A stretch of DNA of 64,000 nucleotides from Lysinibacillus sp. FSL M8-0337 (GTDB lineage Bacteria > Bacillota > Bacilli > Bacillales_A > Planococcaceae). Positions 63,992-64,000 of the stretch are shown in pieces. The stretch spans positions 4,491,245 to 4,555,244 of the forward strand of contig NZ_CP151996.1 in assembly GCF_038593855.1 (NCBI RefSeq), given 5' to 3'. Below the pieces are notes generated by a model. It saw only the letters and a program-made list of their open reading frames with translations. It was not told the DNA's origin and searched no databases. How positions within the stretch are numbered: position 1 is the first letter of the stretch; the number at the start of each line of letters is the position of its first letter. The position numbers and the translations under genes were made by a program.

Positions 63992-64000
63992 AATAGCAGC

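Noticed and set aside
1..64000. CRISPR array, prophage or insertion sequence with transposase
   Set aside because: I saw no array of equal direct repeats with spacers, no phage structural genes and no transposase ORF on either strand.

Overview
The window is a low-GC Gram-positive, spore-forming chromosome, most likely a Lysinibacillus or a close relative in the Bacillaceae/Caryophanaceae. This is inferred from gene order, AT-rich codon use, spore genes (yyaC, a probable small acid-soluble spore protein) and the conserved rpmH-rnpA-yidC-jag-mnmE-mnmG-rsmG-noc-parA-parB block. The sequence stops a few bases before where dnaA should start: a ribosome-binding site at 63985-63991 follows a dense field of DnaA boxes (63592-63910). 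The right end is therefore oriC, and the window covers the 64 kb on the rnpA side of it.

Layout. 1-5.1 kb: tandem repeat-built membrane proteins, a serine hydrolase, a MarR regulator with a bactofilin-like gene pair, and an MFS exporter. 5.3-7.7 kb: ccdA, a thioredoxin-like lipoprotein and an MsrAB lipoprotein, which together form an extracytoplasmic methionine sulfoxide repair system. 8-10.5 kb: a YesMN-type two-component system. 10.5-16.3 kb: a probable spore protein, a tiny membrane protein with a TTG start, an unknown protein, HelD, a candidate small RNA, and a TetR/SDR pair with a perfect palindromic operator. 16.4-24.9 kb is accessory DNA: a DUF2920 hydrolase, a DUF2085 and zinc-ribbon membrane protein cluster, a MerR-controlled multidrug ABC transporter, and a 771-residue unrecognised protein with a C-terminal HEPN-like RNase signature.

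25-49 kb: core minus-strand genes rlmH, yyzF, htrA, the WalRK operon (walR-walK-yycH-yycI-yycJ), an M23 peptidase, purA, dnaB, rplI, gdpP, yybS and rpsF-ssb-rpsR. They are interrupted by a YitT-family gene, a lactococcin-972-like bacteriocin/ABC locus (42.7-46.3 kb) and two large palindromic repeats. 49.7-63.4 kb: ychF, a DUF951/MscS pair, yyaC, DUF554, parB-parA-noc, rsmG, mnmG, mnmE, jag, yidC, rnpA and rpmH.

Replication and segregation signals are a theme. Besides oriC there is a second DnaA-box cluster around yyzF/rlmH (25.5-26.0 kb), a third in front of mnmE, a parS site inside parB, a weaker parS-like site before rsmG, and a near-perfect Noc-binding site upstream of walR. The strongest candidate for something undescribed is the HEPN-like protein at 22.5-24.9 kb. 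The bacteriocin locus with a MITE-like element inserted is second.
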